Below are positions 44,001 to 50,892 of a DNA stretch of 50,892 bases, one piece after another; positions within the stretch are counted from its first letter, which is position 1, and each line of letters begins with the position of its first letter. The stretch is from CALKGK01 sp964649515 (lineage in GTDB: Bacteria > Bacteroidota > Bacteroidia > Flavobacteriales_D > Sanyastnellaceae): contig CAZYPV010000014.1 in assembly GCA_964649515.1 (NCBI GenBank), positions 1 through 50,892 of the forward strand, in the 5' to 3' direction. The notes under the pieces were generated by a model. It was not told the DNA's origin. It saw only the letters and a list, made by a program, of their open reading frames with translations, and searched no databases. Both the position numbers and the translations under genes were made by a program.

Positions 44001-45616
44001 GCATTTGGGAATTTAAGAACAAAAGCAGAAGCGGTGAACAGCAGATTGCGGCTCCCTGGCGAGGCATTGTTACGGAACTCACCCAAGAATTCGCGCTGAA
44101 AAAAGACAATAAAAATGCCGACGCTCTGAGGGAATTGTTCACTTCCGATACCTGCCCAAAATGTGAGGGCAAACGATTGAATGACCGGGTTTTGTCTTAC
44201 CACCATCGAGGGCGGTCTTTTTACGATTGGAGTGATTTGAGCATCGCTTCTCTCCATCACTTTCTTCAAAGCAATGCCCAAAACAAGACCGAAGAAAAGC
44301 TCTACGCCCGTTGTTTCAACTATCTTCAACCGCTTCTCGATGCCTTGATTGAATTGGGCTTGGGAGAGATCCGCTTGAAAGAAGGTAGAGACCAATTGAG
44401 TGCTGGAAATCAACGTGCGCTGCAATTGGCGGGGGCGAGCCACTCGTCCTTAAGCGGAATGATTTTTATTCTCGATGAACCGAGTTGGGGCATGAAAACG
44501 AAGCAAATTCAAGCCCTCAAAGTCATGATGAATACCTTAAAAGAAAAGGGCAATACGCTCATCCTCGTGGAACACCGCCATGAGTTGATTGAAACTGCAG
44601 ATCACTTGATTGAATTGGGGCCGGAAGGAGGTGAAGCTGGCGGACAACTGATGTTTGAAGGTCAGCCCAAAGGCCATCCCTCCTTAGCCAACGGTGATGG
44701 AATGATGCAAGACGAAGGTTGGAAAACCCTCTTACAAGGAGATGAATCGGTACTGGCTGCTTTCAAGAATGTTCATTTGGGGGCTTCGCTGCCGATAAAG
44801 ATGGAGGTTCGGGGTGGGCAACTTGACTTTGTTTATCTGGAAGATGAAACGCGACGTAAAGCATTTTTGAATGGGGTGATGCGTGAAGGTCTGGCTTCGG
44901 GGCATTCTTCTTTAGCCAGCGTTGAACCCAAAAAGCACTTGAAGCAGGTGTTGTATCTCGAACAGAATAAAGCTCGACCCCATACTGACTTACTTCACTT
45001 TCTCGGTCTTTCTGCCCCCCTCCAAAAGCGCTTCAAAGATTTGGATTCGGCCAAGGCGATGGGACTCAAAACCGGACATTTTTCCAAAACCAAGGCGCTC
45101 GGTCGATGTGCTTTCTGCAAAGGTTCGGGCTTGGAGGTGATTGCAATGGACTTTATGGATGACCTCAACAATGCCTGCGAAGCTTGCCAAGGCACCGGTT
45201 TCAAGCCTGAGGTTTTGGAACACCAATTTGAAGGACACAGCATACACGAGCTACTGCAAACAACACTTTCGAAATTGGAAGGAATGTGGGTTCCGCTCTT
45301 TTCATCTTCCAAAAAGCAAGAAAACGCCATTTCACAGCAGTTTCGTCAACTTCAACAAGCTCAACTGGGACATTTAAGCTTGAACCGAAAAATCAATACT
45401 TTATCGGGCGGAGAATGGCAGCGCGTGCAATTGATCAAAGGTCTTTTTTTAGAAGAAGCTGGCCCAGATGCCCTTATCGTGGATGACGCTTTCCTCGGAC
45501 TGAATTTGTCCGACCAGCAAGCGATGATGAAGCTTTACATGGAAGTCGCAAAGACAGGTACTTATGTTCTTCTCGGTTCGAACCAAGCGCTCTCTGCGTC
45601 TTTGCTTAAGGAATGA
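41018..45616 (+). CDS. Giant tandem UvrA-like ABC ATPase (four ATPase halves)
   Basis: The 1532-residue protein resembles two UvrA-type (UvrA2-like, no clear UvrB-binding domain) modules joined end to end. Module 1: Walker A GPSGSGKS (38-45), signature MSSGQ (362-366), Walker B FDEP (D388/E389), then a half without Walker A but with SNPATY, signature LSGGE (675-679) and a changed Walker B, INEP (N702/E703). Module 2: Walker A GRSGSGKT (802-809), signature LSAGN (1127-1131), Walker B LDEP (D1153/E1154), then a half without Walker A, with LSGGE (1462-1466) and VDDA (D1489). Eight CxxC motifs, at 146, 284, 581, 604, 910, 1046, 1364 and 1387, form four zinc modules. It probably binds DNA; repair or drug-resistance roles are both possible. 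Tandem UvrA is known from Chlamydia, as I recall. Confidence 0.85.
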   Translation: MQADHDATSFLRIRGAREHNLKNLSLDLPHHQLIGVIGPSGSGKSSLVHQVIAQEAQSAFLEFVPRAQHKFLPKLSPVAVDSVEGLRPVVALKQASVLGTKSSTSLGTSTGLYDHFRLLFARFAQSKTHESGRRSFFSPHHPEGACEHCRGIGKVEFIDEEKLIQDPKKSLRNGCLSPTLPNGYIMYSQLTLDSLNMVCEAHDFNIDIPWEELGEDQKEVIFNGSSRIKVPLGKHTEESRLKWTGLKAKAREADFYQGILKSMNGILERDRNPNILKYTSAKMCPSCQGDRLNQRALSFTILDRNIAHYNRLPLHELLQALNDIEEAIPKSASICSLMKQQIEQYLNFGFERLSMKSKLKEMSSGQAQVLHMLSQVDSGLTDLIYVFDEPSSGLHPSMREKLIHLFRKLVNVGNTVFIVEHDLQMIAQCDYLIELGPGAGSEGGELLFAGSLAEYLKDPTRVTAKLLMEEAKSTASKEKLPPLISLDPTKLLKKEDFLGRFSVLPASPSTQSQEDFRYLTQQFPDAIQITQQSMGKNARSNPATYVGLAELIRDEFAKVAKKTRLNLKKSNFSFNTKGGRCETCLGAGKIEVGMHFLGKIETVCDDCSGKRFKDDVLACSLNGKNISDIFEMSVNKAFEHFTRSIGQHHSILRCLSLLKNLGLGYLLLGQSSGSLSGGEAKRIKLAKHLLSKPTKAQLFLINEPGAGLHERDLHQLNTVLRALCEEGHGVMVHAFRKGFLEEADVLLNAEDSASFFTPLLQHKQNSLEAKKPNSIALRGVRTNHLQHLDINIPKNKITAIIGRSGSGKTSLAFGTIAAECEARYLKNWSPHIQGLLRKNNTADLDRVEGLSACVTLRQFEHGSNSKSTVETVSGIGLPLRLLFSRLHGLEHPNLQIEASEFSYHRSSSACPKCKGKGTIQVIQEKNLIANENADLSAAFIQNTALNYYTNAHGQFMAIWKKLCEEWNFENGPISTWTNEQVNAFWHGTGDRVYECIWEFKNKSRSGEQQIAAPWRGIVTELTQEFALKKDNKNADALRELFTSDTCPKCEGKRLNDRVLSYHHRGRSFYDWSDLSIASLHHFLQSNAQNKTEEKLYARCFNYLQPLLDALIELGLGEIRLKEGRDQLSAGNQRALQLAGASHSSLSGMIFILDEPSWGMKTKQIQALKVMMNTLKEKGNTLILVEHRHELIETADHLIELGPEGGEAGGQLMFEGQPKGHPSLANGDGMMQDEGWKTLLQGDESVLAAFKNVHLGASLPIKMEVRGGQLDFVYLEDETRRKAFLNGVMREGLASGHSSLASVEPKKHLKQVLYLEQNKARPHTDLLHFLGLSAPLQKRFKDLDSAKAMGLKTGHFSKTKALGRCAFCKGSGLEVIAMDFMDDLNNACEACQGTGFKPEVLEHQFEGHSIHELLQTTLSKLEGMWVPLFSSSKKQENAISQQFRQLQQAQLGHLSLNRKINTLSGGEWQRVQLIKGLFLEEAGPDALIVDDAFLGLNLSDQQAMMKLYMEVAKTGTYVLLGSNQALSASLLKE

Positions 45617-45714
45617 TTTAAGTGGAACAATGAAAATGGTCATTCTCGTTTTGAAGAACCAATTATTTCCCAAGGAAGGCAAAAAGAACTATCTTTTCAC
45701 CAAAGCACGTTCTC

Positions 45715-46971
45715 ATGAAAAACTACGCCTTCCTTTTCTTCTGTTTACTCTCCCTTTACGGCACTTCGCAGGAAGCCTGGATCACATTGAATTCACCAAC
45801 GGAGCGAAATTTTGAATGTGTGTATTTCACCAGTCCAACGAACTGCTACATTGGTGGCGATAGTGTTCTTGTCAAAACCATCGATGGCGGAGAAAATTTT
45901 GAGGTGATGGATCTTTCTGACGTGAATCCTTTGAACAATCAAACTTATGTGATCAGCGATATGCATTGGGATAATATGGATGAAGGCTGGATCGTGCTTT
46001 CCGATTGGGGTGGACTCTTTAAGACCGATGATGGCGGCCAAACGTGGAATTCAATTACGCCAGCGGGTAACGGCTTTTGTCAATTCAAATCCATTGAAAA
46101 ATCGCCAAGTGGTCGGCTTTTCTTAGGAGGCGCGGGATGTTTTTCGGGAGCATTGATCGATTATTTCGACAATGGGGTGTGGCAAAGCGCTACGCTACCC
46201 GAGAACTGGGACACGTCAGACATTGTGAACACCATCAACTTTTACAACGAAAACCTTGGATCCGCGGGAACAAGTACGGGTAAAATCCTGCGCACTACGG
46301 ATGGTGGGTTGAATTGGTCCTATGTTGATCAAAACGTGGTAGAAGACATCAACATTACTGACTTTGAGTTTGCGAGTCCAGACAAGTTTGTCCTTTGTTA
46401 TGCCGCCCCAAATGGAAACTTTGGATTCCTCGAGAGCACGGATCTGGGTGAAACTTGGGGCTTTGACATTGACTTGAGCACCTTCTTTTACCCCAACATT
46501 CACGGTGCTTATCTTTCCGATGAGGGGAGTGCTTACTTTGTAGGTGCTTTTGGAACACAAAACGATGAGCAAGGCTTCATCACCTCCTACCCTTCACCGC
46601 AAAATCTCACGGCAAATGAGGTGCTGAAAGACGTCCATGGTCATGGAAACACCATTTTTGCCGTGGGGAACAATGGAAGCATCCTTGCGCGTCCGGCCGT
46701 CGTAAGTTCAAGCGAAGCAATTGCACTTCAGCGAGACTTTGTTGTTTTTCCCAATCCAAATGAGGGCGTTTTTCATTTGTCTTATTTGAATTCCAATTGG
46801 ACCCATTTCGAAGTTCTTATGGCTAATGGACAGCTCGTTTACCGTGGTAAGTTTACGGATGGAATCATCGGCAACGGCACGCTTAAAATCTCTGATTTAC
46901 CTTCCGGACTTTACCATTTGAATTGCCATGGATCTGCGCTTTTTGAAAGCACCCGATTCATTGTGAAGTAA
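45715..46971 (+). CDS. T9SS-exported BNR/YCF48-like beta-propeller protein
   Basis: The 418-residue protein has a signal peptide (MKNYAFLFFCLLSLYGTSQ) and repeated sialidase-type Asp-box words: KTIDGGENF, KTDDGGQTWNSI, RTTDGGLNWSYV and STDLGETWGF, as in YCF48/BNR propellers. The C-terminus (VVFPNPNEGVFHLSYL... LMANGQLVYRGKF... LKISDLPSGLYHL) is a type A T9SS sorting domain. It is likely a surface or secreted protein. Ligand or activity is unknown; no sialidase catalytic residues were recognised. It stands 98 bases after the UvrA-like gene. Confidence 0.8.
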   Translation: MKNYAFLFFCLLSLYGTSQEAWITLNSPTERNFECVYFTSPTNCYIGGDSVLVKTIDGGENFEVMDLSDVNPLNNQTYVISDMHWDNMDEGWIVLSDWGGLFKTDDGGQTWNSITPAGNGFCQFKSIEKSPSGRLFLGGAGCFSGALIDYFDNGVWQSATLPENWDTSDIVNTINFYNENLGSAGTSTGKILRTTDGGLNWSYVDQNVVEDINITDFEFASPDKFVLCYAAPNGNFGFLESTDLGETWGFDIDLSTFFYPNIHGAYLSDEGSAYFVGAFGTQNDEQGFITSYPSPQNLTANEVLKDVHGHGNTIFAVGNNGSILARPAVVSSSEAIALQRDFVVFPNPNEGVFHLSYLNSNWTHFEVLMANGQLVYRGKFTDGIIGNGTLKISDLPSGLYHLNCHGSALFESTRFIVK

Positions 46972-47132
46972 GATTCACTCTTGAAAACATATTGCTCAAG
47001 ATTCGCTTTTTCTCAGAATGATGCTTGTATTTGAACAAGATCATCCCTTTTCGATAAATACTAGAAAAAACTTTGGCTCGTTCTTTGCCTTTCGGTAACT
47101 TGACAACTCATTTTTTAACTAATCACAATACA

Positions 47133-47609
47133 ATGAAAAAAGTCAATTTGCTTACAGTTGCTGTCGCCTTGGTAGCTGTTTCTATTTCTTTTTTGGCATT
47201 TAAGCCTAGTCCTGCTGGAGCTTATGAGTTCAAATCATTCACGGTAATTGAATCCATCATTCCAAACGGATTGGGCCGTTCAAGAATCATCAACTCTCTT
47301 GAAACGAGAGATTACAAAGAGTTTACCTCTGTTCGTTCTGAGGAAGATAACTCAAGAAACAAGTCAAAAAGAGATGAAATCCGTGTGGATAATTTCGAAG
47401 AGACCAAAATCTTGAACTTCTACAACGTAGGTGGTATTCGTTTTCAAAACATTGCTGCAAATGACGCAATGATTGACAACAAAGTACAAAGCATGATGGA
47501 CCAAGGTTGGGAAATTGTGAGCATCAATTCAGGTGTAGAGAGTGAAGCTGGTAAAGATGATGGTGAAGGGATCTACATCACTCGTTTCTATTTCAAAAGA
47601 GCACTCTAA
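47133..47609 (+). CDS. Small secreted protein, function unknown
   Basis: The 158-residue protein has a signal peptide (MKKVNLLTVAVALVAVSISFLAF) and a short, basic-acidic mature part without cysteines. No family is recognised. The stretch MMDQGWEIVSINSGVESEAG...GIYITRFYFKRAL looks like a small alpha/beta fold of the kind with a W-E-x-V motif near the end, seen in small DUF4177-like proteins. The start at 47133 gives the signal peptide; an upstream in-frame ATG at 47073 would bury it. It has its own strong terminator, so it is a separate transcription unit. Confidence 0.6.
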   Translation: MKKVNLLTVAVALVAVSISFLAFKPSPAGAYEFKSFTVIESIIPNGLGRSRIINSLETRDYKEFTSVRSEEDNSRNKSKRDEIRVDNFEETKILNFYNVGGIRFQNIAANDAMIDNKVQSMMDQGWEIVSINSGVESEAGKDDGEGIYITRFYFKRAL

Positions 47610-47630
47610 AAAAAGCGTTCATATCAATCA

Positions 47631-47657
47631 AAAGGCGACTTTCGGGTCGCTTTTTTT
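47631..47657 (+). terminator. Rho-independent terminator
   Basis: The stem GCGAC/GTCGC (47635-47639 and 47646-47650), with loop TTTCGG, is extended by A-U pairs and followed by seven T. It begins 21 bases after the stop at 47609 and ends the small secreted-protein gene. The convergent aroQ gene ends 38 bases further on. Confidence 0.85.
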
Positions 47658-47695
47658 GTACCTCCACTTTTCAATCTACATTTGGCAGATCTGCA

Positions 47696-48118
47696 TCACG
47701 ACTCCGTAAGAAAACGCAGCGCCATTTCATATCCTTTCAAGCCAAAACCGCCCAAAACCGCCTCGCAAGCACTGCCGGTTACAGTCTGTTGTCTGAACGA
47801 CTCGCGAGCGTGGATATTGCTGATGTGTACCTCAATTTTACGACAAGGAACCGCATTCAAAGCATCGGCCAATGAAACGGAAGTGTGAGACAGTCCGCCA
47901 GGATTGATCAAAATGGCATCCATCTCAAAACCCGCTTTTTGAATGTAATCAATCAATTGTCCTTCGTGATTGCTTTGAAAAAATCGGAGGTCCAGCTCTT
48001 TGAATTTCGACTCCAAGCGTTTCAAGTAAGAATCAAAGGACTCCGCCCCGTAAACGCTGGGCTCTCTCAAACCGAGCAAATTCAAATTAGGACCGTTGAT
48101 GATGGCAATGTTTTTCAT
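47696..48118 (-). CDS. aroQ: Type II 3-dehydroquinate dehydratase
   Basis: AroQ converts 3-dehydroquinate to 3-dehydroshikimate in the shikimate pathway. The 140-residue protein has the full pattern: IINGPNLNLLGLREPSVYG (with the active-site Tyr), FFQSNHEGQLIDYIQKA, ILINPGGLSHTSVSLADAL, and the catalytic HISNIHARESFRQQTVTG stretch. Length is normal for the dodecameric type II enzyme. Its ATG follows the transporter stop with a 3-base gap, so it is co-transcribed with that gene, an unusual but not unique pairing. Confidence 0.95.
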   Translation of the reverse strand: MKNIAIINGPNLNLLGLREPSVYGAESFDSYLKRLESKFKELDLRFFQSNHEGQLIDYIQKAGFEMDAILINPGGLSHTSVSLADALNAVPCRKIEVHISNIHARESFRQQTVTGSACEAVLGGFGLKGYEMALRFLTES

Positions 48119-48121
48119 TTC

Positions 48122-50380
48122 TCATTCAATGTTAAGATGGCGCTGAGCATTGACAAACAAAGCATTTCCAATGTGATCATACGCTTCGAAGAAGGTACTT
48201 GACTTATCTTGAATATCCCGATCATTAAAGCCCAAAACAGTGAGGTCTGCATCCTTACTTCGTTCATTGATAACATCTTTGAAATGGTTGCTCTCGGCTT
48301 GACGTATGAACTGAACATTTTTTGGGCTGATGGGCACTCTTCCACTCTCAATCAATTCCATCAAACGCGCTTCTTTTGCCTCCCGATCTTCATCGTTGAA
48401 GATGGTAAACACCGAAAGTTCAGCCTTCCTCCATTCAGGATGACCAAGCAACATGTAGCCCATCAAAATAATGAGGTTGGCGTTTTCAAAATCGGTGCTG
48501 GTAATCCAGAGGTGGATGTTCTTTTTCATCCCAAAACCGCGCATCGAACTTTTCAAAACACAAATGTCCAAAGAAGAAGCTTTCAAGATTCCAAAATTGC
48601 CAATCATGTGTTGAAGATTGGTTTGATCCATCTCTGGGTATTCAAAAAGAATCATGTTATTCCCCTTTCCCGAAACCCCCGGTAATTGAACTCCTTGAGC
48701 GATAGCACTGGTGTAAGATGGCGAAATGATGGTGTCCAAATAAACCCTCGAATTCACTCCCTCAGCAAGTTGAATGAGTCGCTTTCTAATCTTCCCCGAC
48801 TCCTCCTTGGTGTCGCTGTTCAAGAATCCTTCGATAAAATGAATGTAGGTTCCGAAACCATAGCGGTACGCAATCCAGCGCACCATGTCGAACCCTGCTC
48901 GTCGCTCAAATCCATCGCTACTGATGCTCAAAATGAAGGGACGCCAACGTTCCTCATCGGGGTTTTGTTGGTCTCTTTTCTGTAAGGTGATTTGAAGTGT
49001 TCTCGTCACTTGAAAAATAATTCCTTTGAAAAGCTCAGCAATTCCTCGGGCTTCCTTTTTCCTCTTGCTGATCCAAATGTACATGAGTACCATCAATACA
49101 ATGCTCGCCACGGCATAGGTGAAATTCATTTTGAACATGAGGTAGAAACAAAGGAGTCCGCCAAACAAACTCACATACCACTTGGACTTAAAATTGGGTC
49201 TGTAACTGGGGTCAGCAGCCATGTGTTCAAAAAAGCTAACCATACATATGGCCCCGTAGGTGAGCATGAAGAACATGGAAATGATCTCGGCTACAGCGTT
49301 GATATCATCCATCGAAACCACCACAAAACCAATCACCACAGTAATGATGCTCGCGTTGATGGGCTCATTGTCCTTATTTCTTCCTCGTCCCAACCAAAGA
49401 CTCACTTTTCCGGGAATGATGGCATCAGCGCCAAGTGCTTGAAGTGTTCGCGGTGCAATCATGATGCTCCCCAAAGCAGAGCTCACAGCAGCACAGGCCA
49501 AGCCAATGGGGATAATCGGACCCCACACAGCAATTTTTTCCATGTACAGCTCGTCTTTCGCCAGTTCTTCCAAGGGGGCTGAGTAGTACAGTTTCAAAGC
49601 AACACAGATGTACACCACAATTCCGCAAACCGTGGCCCACAGTGTACCTTTGGGGATGCTTACCTTCGGATTCTTCAAATCCCCACTTAAGCCCAAACCA
49701 GCAGCAATTCCCGTGAACGCTGGAAAAATAAAAGTGAACACTTCAAAAAAGGTAAATCGTCGGATAGAAGTACTTACGCCGTTGTCTTCGTAGACCAGCA
49801 TTTCGGGAATGCGGCTAAAAAAATCGGTCTCCCCTCCGTTGCCCGGACCACTTCCCAAGAAGAACATGCCAAGCGAGCCCAAAAGAATGGCTACTACCCC
49901 ATACAATGCCTTCACCCCAACATTGGCGCCTTTGCTCAACATCAGCAAGGTAAGCAGGGCCATAAAGCCATAATTGACCATCCAAGCATCAATGTGCACT
50001 CCAAAACGCTCATCAATAAAAACCAATAGATCGCCACATGAACGGGTAAATGCGATGATGTAAAACGCCACAGAAATCGCCTGACTCAAAAACAAAGCTA
50101 TCCCAATTGCCCCACCGATGTTCAAGCCAAACGACCTCGAAATCATGTAGTAGGCACCTCCGCCCTCTACTTTTTGATTGGTGGCAATCTCCGCAACTGC
50201 CATCGCTGTGGGAATAGTAACCAGATGCCCAATAAGGATGATCAAAAGCGTGAAAGCCAAGCCCACATGAGCAACGGCGTATCCGAATCGGAGGAAAAGA
50301 ATGGCACCAAGAATGGTAGAAATGGCTGTCATAAAGACCGGAAGGGTCCCCATGGTGCGCTTTTGACTATCTAAACTCAA
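48122..50380 (-). CDS. SLC12-like amino acid/cation-chloride cotransporter family permease
   Basis: The 752-residue inner-membrane protein has about 12 helices of the APC/SLC12 fold (MGTLPVFMTAISTILGAILFLRFGYAVAHVG, AGGGAYYMISRSFG-like EGGGAYYMISRSFGLNIGGAIG, FPAFTGIAAGLGLSGDLKNPKVSIPKGTL) followed by a cytoplasmic domain of about 280 residues, as in Na/K/Cl cotransporter homologues of Bacteroidota. The transported ion or amino acid cannot be assigned. The start is TTG at 50380 or ATG at 50353; both sit just before the family's first helix. It is first in an operon with aroQ. Confidence 0.8.
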   Translation of the reverse strand: MSLDSQKRTMGTLPVFMTAISTILGAILFLRFGYAVAHVGLAFTLLIILIGHLVTIPTAMAVAEIATNQKVEGGGAYYMISRSFGLNIGGAIGIALFLSQAISVAFYIIAFTRSCGDLLVFIDERFGVHIDAWMVNYGFMALLTLLMLSKGANVGVKALYGVVAILLGSLGMFFLGSGPGNGGETDFFSRIPEMLVYEDNGVSTSIRRFTFFEVFTFIFPAFTGIAAGLGLSGDLKNPKVSIPKGTLWATVCGIVVYICVALKLYYSAPLEELAKDELYMEKIAVWGPIIPIGLACAAVSSALGSIMIAPRTLQALGADAIIPGKVSLWLGRGRNKDNEPINASIITVVIGFVVVSMDDINAVAEIISMFFMLTYGAICMVSFFEHMAADPSYRPNFKSKWYVSLFGGLLCFYLMFKMNFTYAVASIVLMVLMYIWISKRKKEARGIAELFKGIIFQVTRTLQITLQKRDQQNPDEERWRPFILSISSDGFERRAGFDMVRWIAYRYGFGTYIHFIEGFLNSDTKEESGKIRKRLIQLAEGVNSRVYLDTIISPSYTSAIAQGVQLPGVSGKGNNMILFEYPEMDQTNLQHMIGNFGILKASSLDICVLKSSMRGFGMKKNIHLWITSTDFENANLIILMGYMLLGHPEWRKAELSVFTIFNDEDREAKEARLMELIESGRVPISPKNVQFIRQAESNHFKDVINERSKDADLTVLGFNDRDIQDKSSTFFEAYDHIGNALFVNAQRHLNIE

Positions 50381-50445
50381 ATTGAATCAGGTTCTAGGTT
50401 TGGGAAGGGAAGATAATAAACTCATCTGGCAATGGCGCAGGCAAG

Positions 50446-50892
50446 TTAATCCTTCACGTCAAGGGTTTCTCTCACCCAAGTGGTTTCTGTAATGGCGCGT
50501 TCGTTTTTGAAATAATAGATGCCCGTTTTCGAGATCACCTTGCGGTAGAGGTCCACCATATTCCCCCGCTTCACCGTACGCTCAATCACCATCTTGTTGC
50601 CTTGCTCATAGGAACGTTCTTGCACCCCTTCTTCCAGATCTTCAGCTCCTTCAGGCAAGATGTATTCCTCCGGAGTTTTATTGCTACCGGCGTCTTTTTC
50701 GAAGAGTGCTTTGCGCGCATCGTAATTTCTCAAGCGCGACTCTTCAGCATTTTCAGCCAAAAAGAATTCTTGATTTTCCTTTTCTTGCTCAATCTCGTAG
50801 CTCTTTTCTTCTCGAAGTGCCTCTTTTCCTACGGGAATGGACTCCAAAGTGTTTTTTTCTTTTTCGCTGGCATCGCTGGAAGAAGCTCTCCG
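50446..50892 (-). CDS. C-terminal part of a protein cut by the window edge, function unknown
   Basis: The frame is open to the right edge (the visible N-terminal residues read RRASSSDASEKEKN), so the gene starts outside the window; a TTG at 50847 is not a needed start. The visible 148 residues are highly charged, low in hydrophobics, and end with KTGIYYFKNERAITETTWVRETLDVKD. There is no visible membrane segment. The family is not recognised. It lies 65 bases upstream of the transporter gene on the same strand and might share its transcript. Confidence 0.6.
   Translation of the reverse strand, partial: RRASSSDASEKEKNTLESIPVGKEALREEKSYEIEQEKENQEFFLAENAEESRLRNYDARKALFEKDAGSNKTPEEYILPEGAEDLEEGVQERSYEQGNKMVIERTVKRGNMVDLYRKVISKTGIYYFKNERAITETTWVRETLDVKD

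Noticed and set aside
43733..44443. Minus-strand open frame of over 200 codons inside the UvrA-like gene
   Set aside because: It is antisense to conserved zinc and ATPase regions of the UvrA-like protein and has no start context or family features.
41018..45616. Calling this gene the housekeeping uvrA
   Set aside because: It is about 600 residues longer than UvrA, lacks a recognisable UvrB-binding domain and has lost half of its P-loops, so the main uvrA should be elsewhere in the genome.

Overview
The window looks like chromosome from a member of the Bacteroidota, most likely the Flavobacteriales (Crocinitomicaceae/Cryomorphaceae-like). The signs are C-terminal type IX secretion (T9SS) sorting domains on three secreted proteins, a PorQ gene followed by cmk, a bacillithiol glycosyltransferase (BshA), and Bacteroidota-type promoters (TTG-N19-TAnnTTTG). 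Base composition is moderate and genes are tightly packed on both strands. No rRNA, tRNA, CRISPR array or insertion sequence was seen.

Layout. 1-2181 is an accessory-looking patch: one AT-rich P-loop ATPase gene with a nuclease-like C-terminus, bracketed by short inverted sites that resemble integron recombination cores, then a gene-free, palindrome-rich stretch. 2182-5047 holds a membrane metallophosphoesterase, diacylglycerol kinase and a self-inhibited Fic protein with an operator-like repeat array upstream. 5230-5384 is an imperfect tandem repeat. 5394-8283 is a translationally coupled three-gene metal-chelate/cobalamin-type ABC importer. 8409-12986 holds an acyl-CoA carboxylase beta subunit, two small unknowns, a CoA-type NUDIX hydrolase, Aat and a degenerate acyltransferase. 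13103-15651 has a small helix-turn-helix-like protein with a strong terminator, an M49-like lipoprotein peptidase and a cysteine-less thioredoxin-like protein. 15696-20914 has a CpeT-like lipoprotein coupled to a FucP-type sugar transporter and a large T9SS-exported adhesin-like protein. 21051-24643 has a methyltransferase, an ECF sigma factor, a MerR/CarH-like regulator and a GlmU-like protein. 24744-29159 is lon, porQ and cmk. 29460-34165 is a GH3/beta-lactamase fusion, bshA and a small membrane protein, with touching or overlapping genes. 34203-36992 has a polytopic membrane protein and a T9SS-exported serine hydrolase. 37045-40783 is a two-component cluster with two partly degenerate receiver-like proteins, one normal NarL-type regulator and a TPR histidine kinase. 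41018-45616 is a giant UvrA-like protein. The end holds two secreted proteins, aroQ, an SLC12-like transporter and a gene cut by the window edge.

The most unusual object is the 1532-residue UvrA-like protein. It contains two UvrA-like modules in tandem. In both, the first ATPase half keeps its Walker A and B motifs, while the second half has lost Walker A and has an altered Walker B but keeps a perfect LSGGE signature. Each module can therefore form only one composite ATP site. All eight CxxC zinc motifs are intact. The accessory ATPase at the left edge and the CarH-like regulator are the next most interesting items.

All functional calls come from reading motifs and recalled family knowledge. 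No database search was possible.
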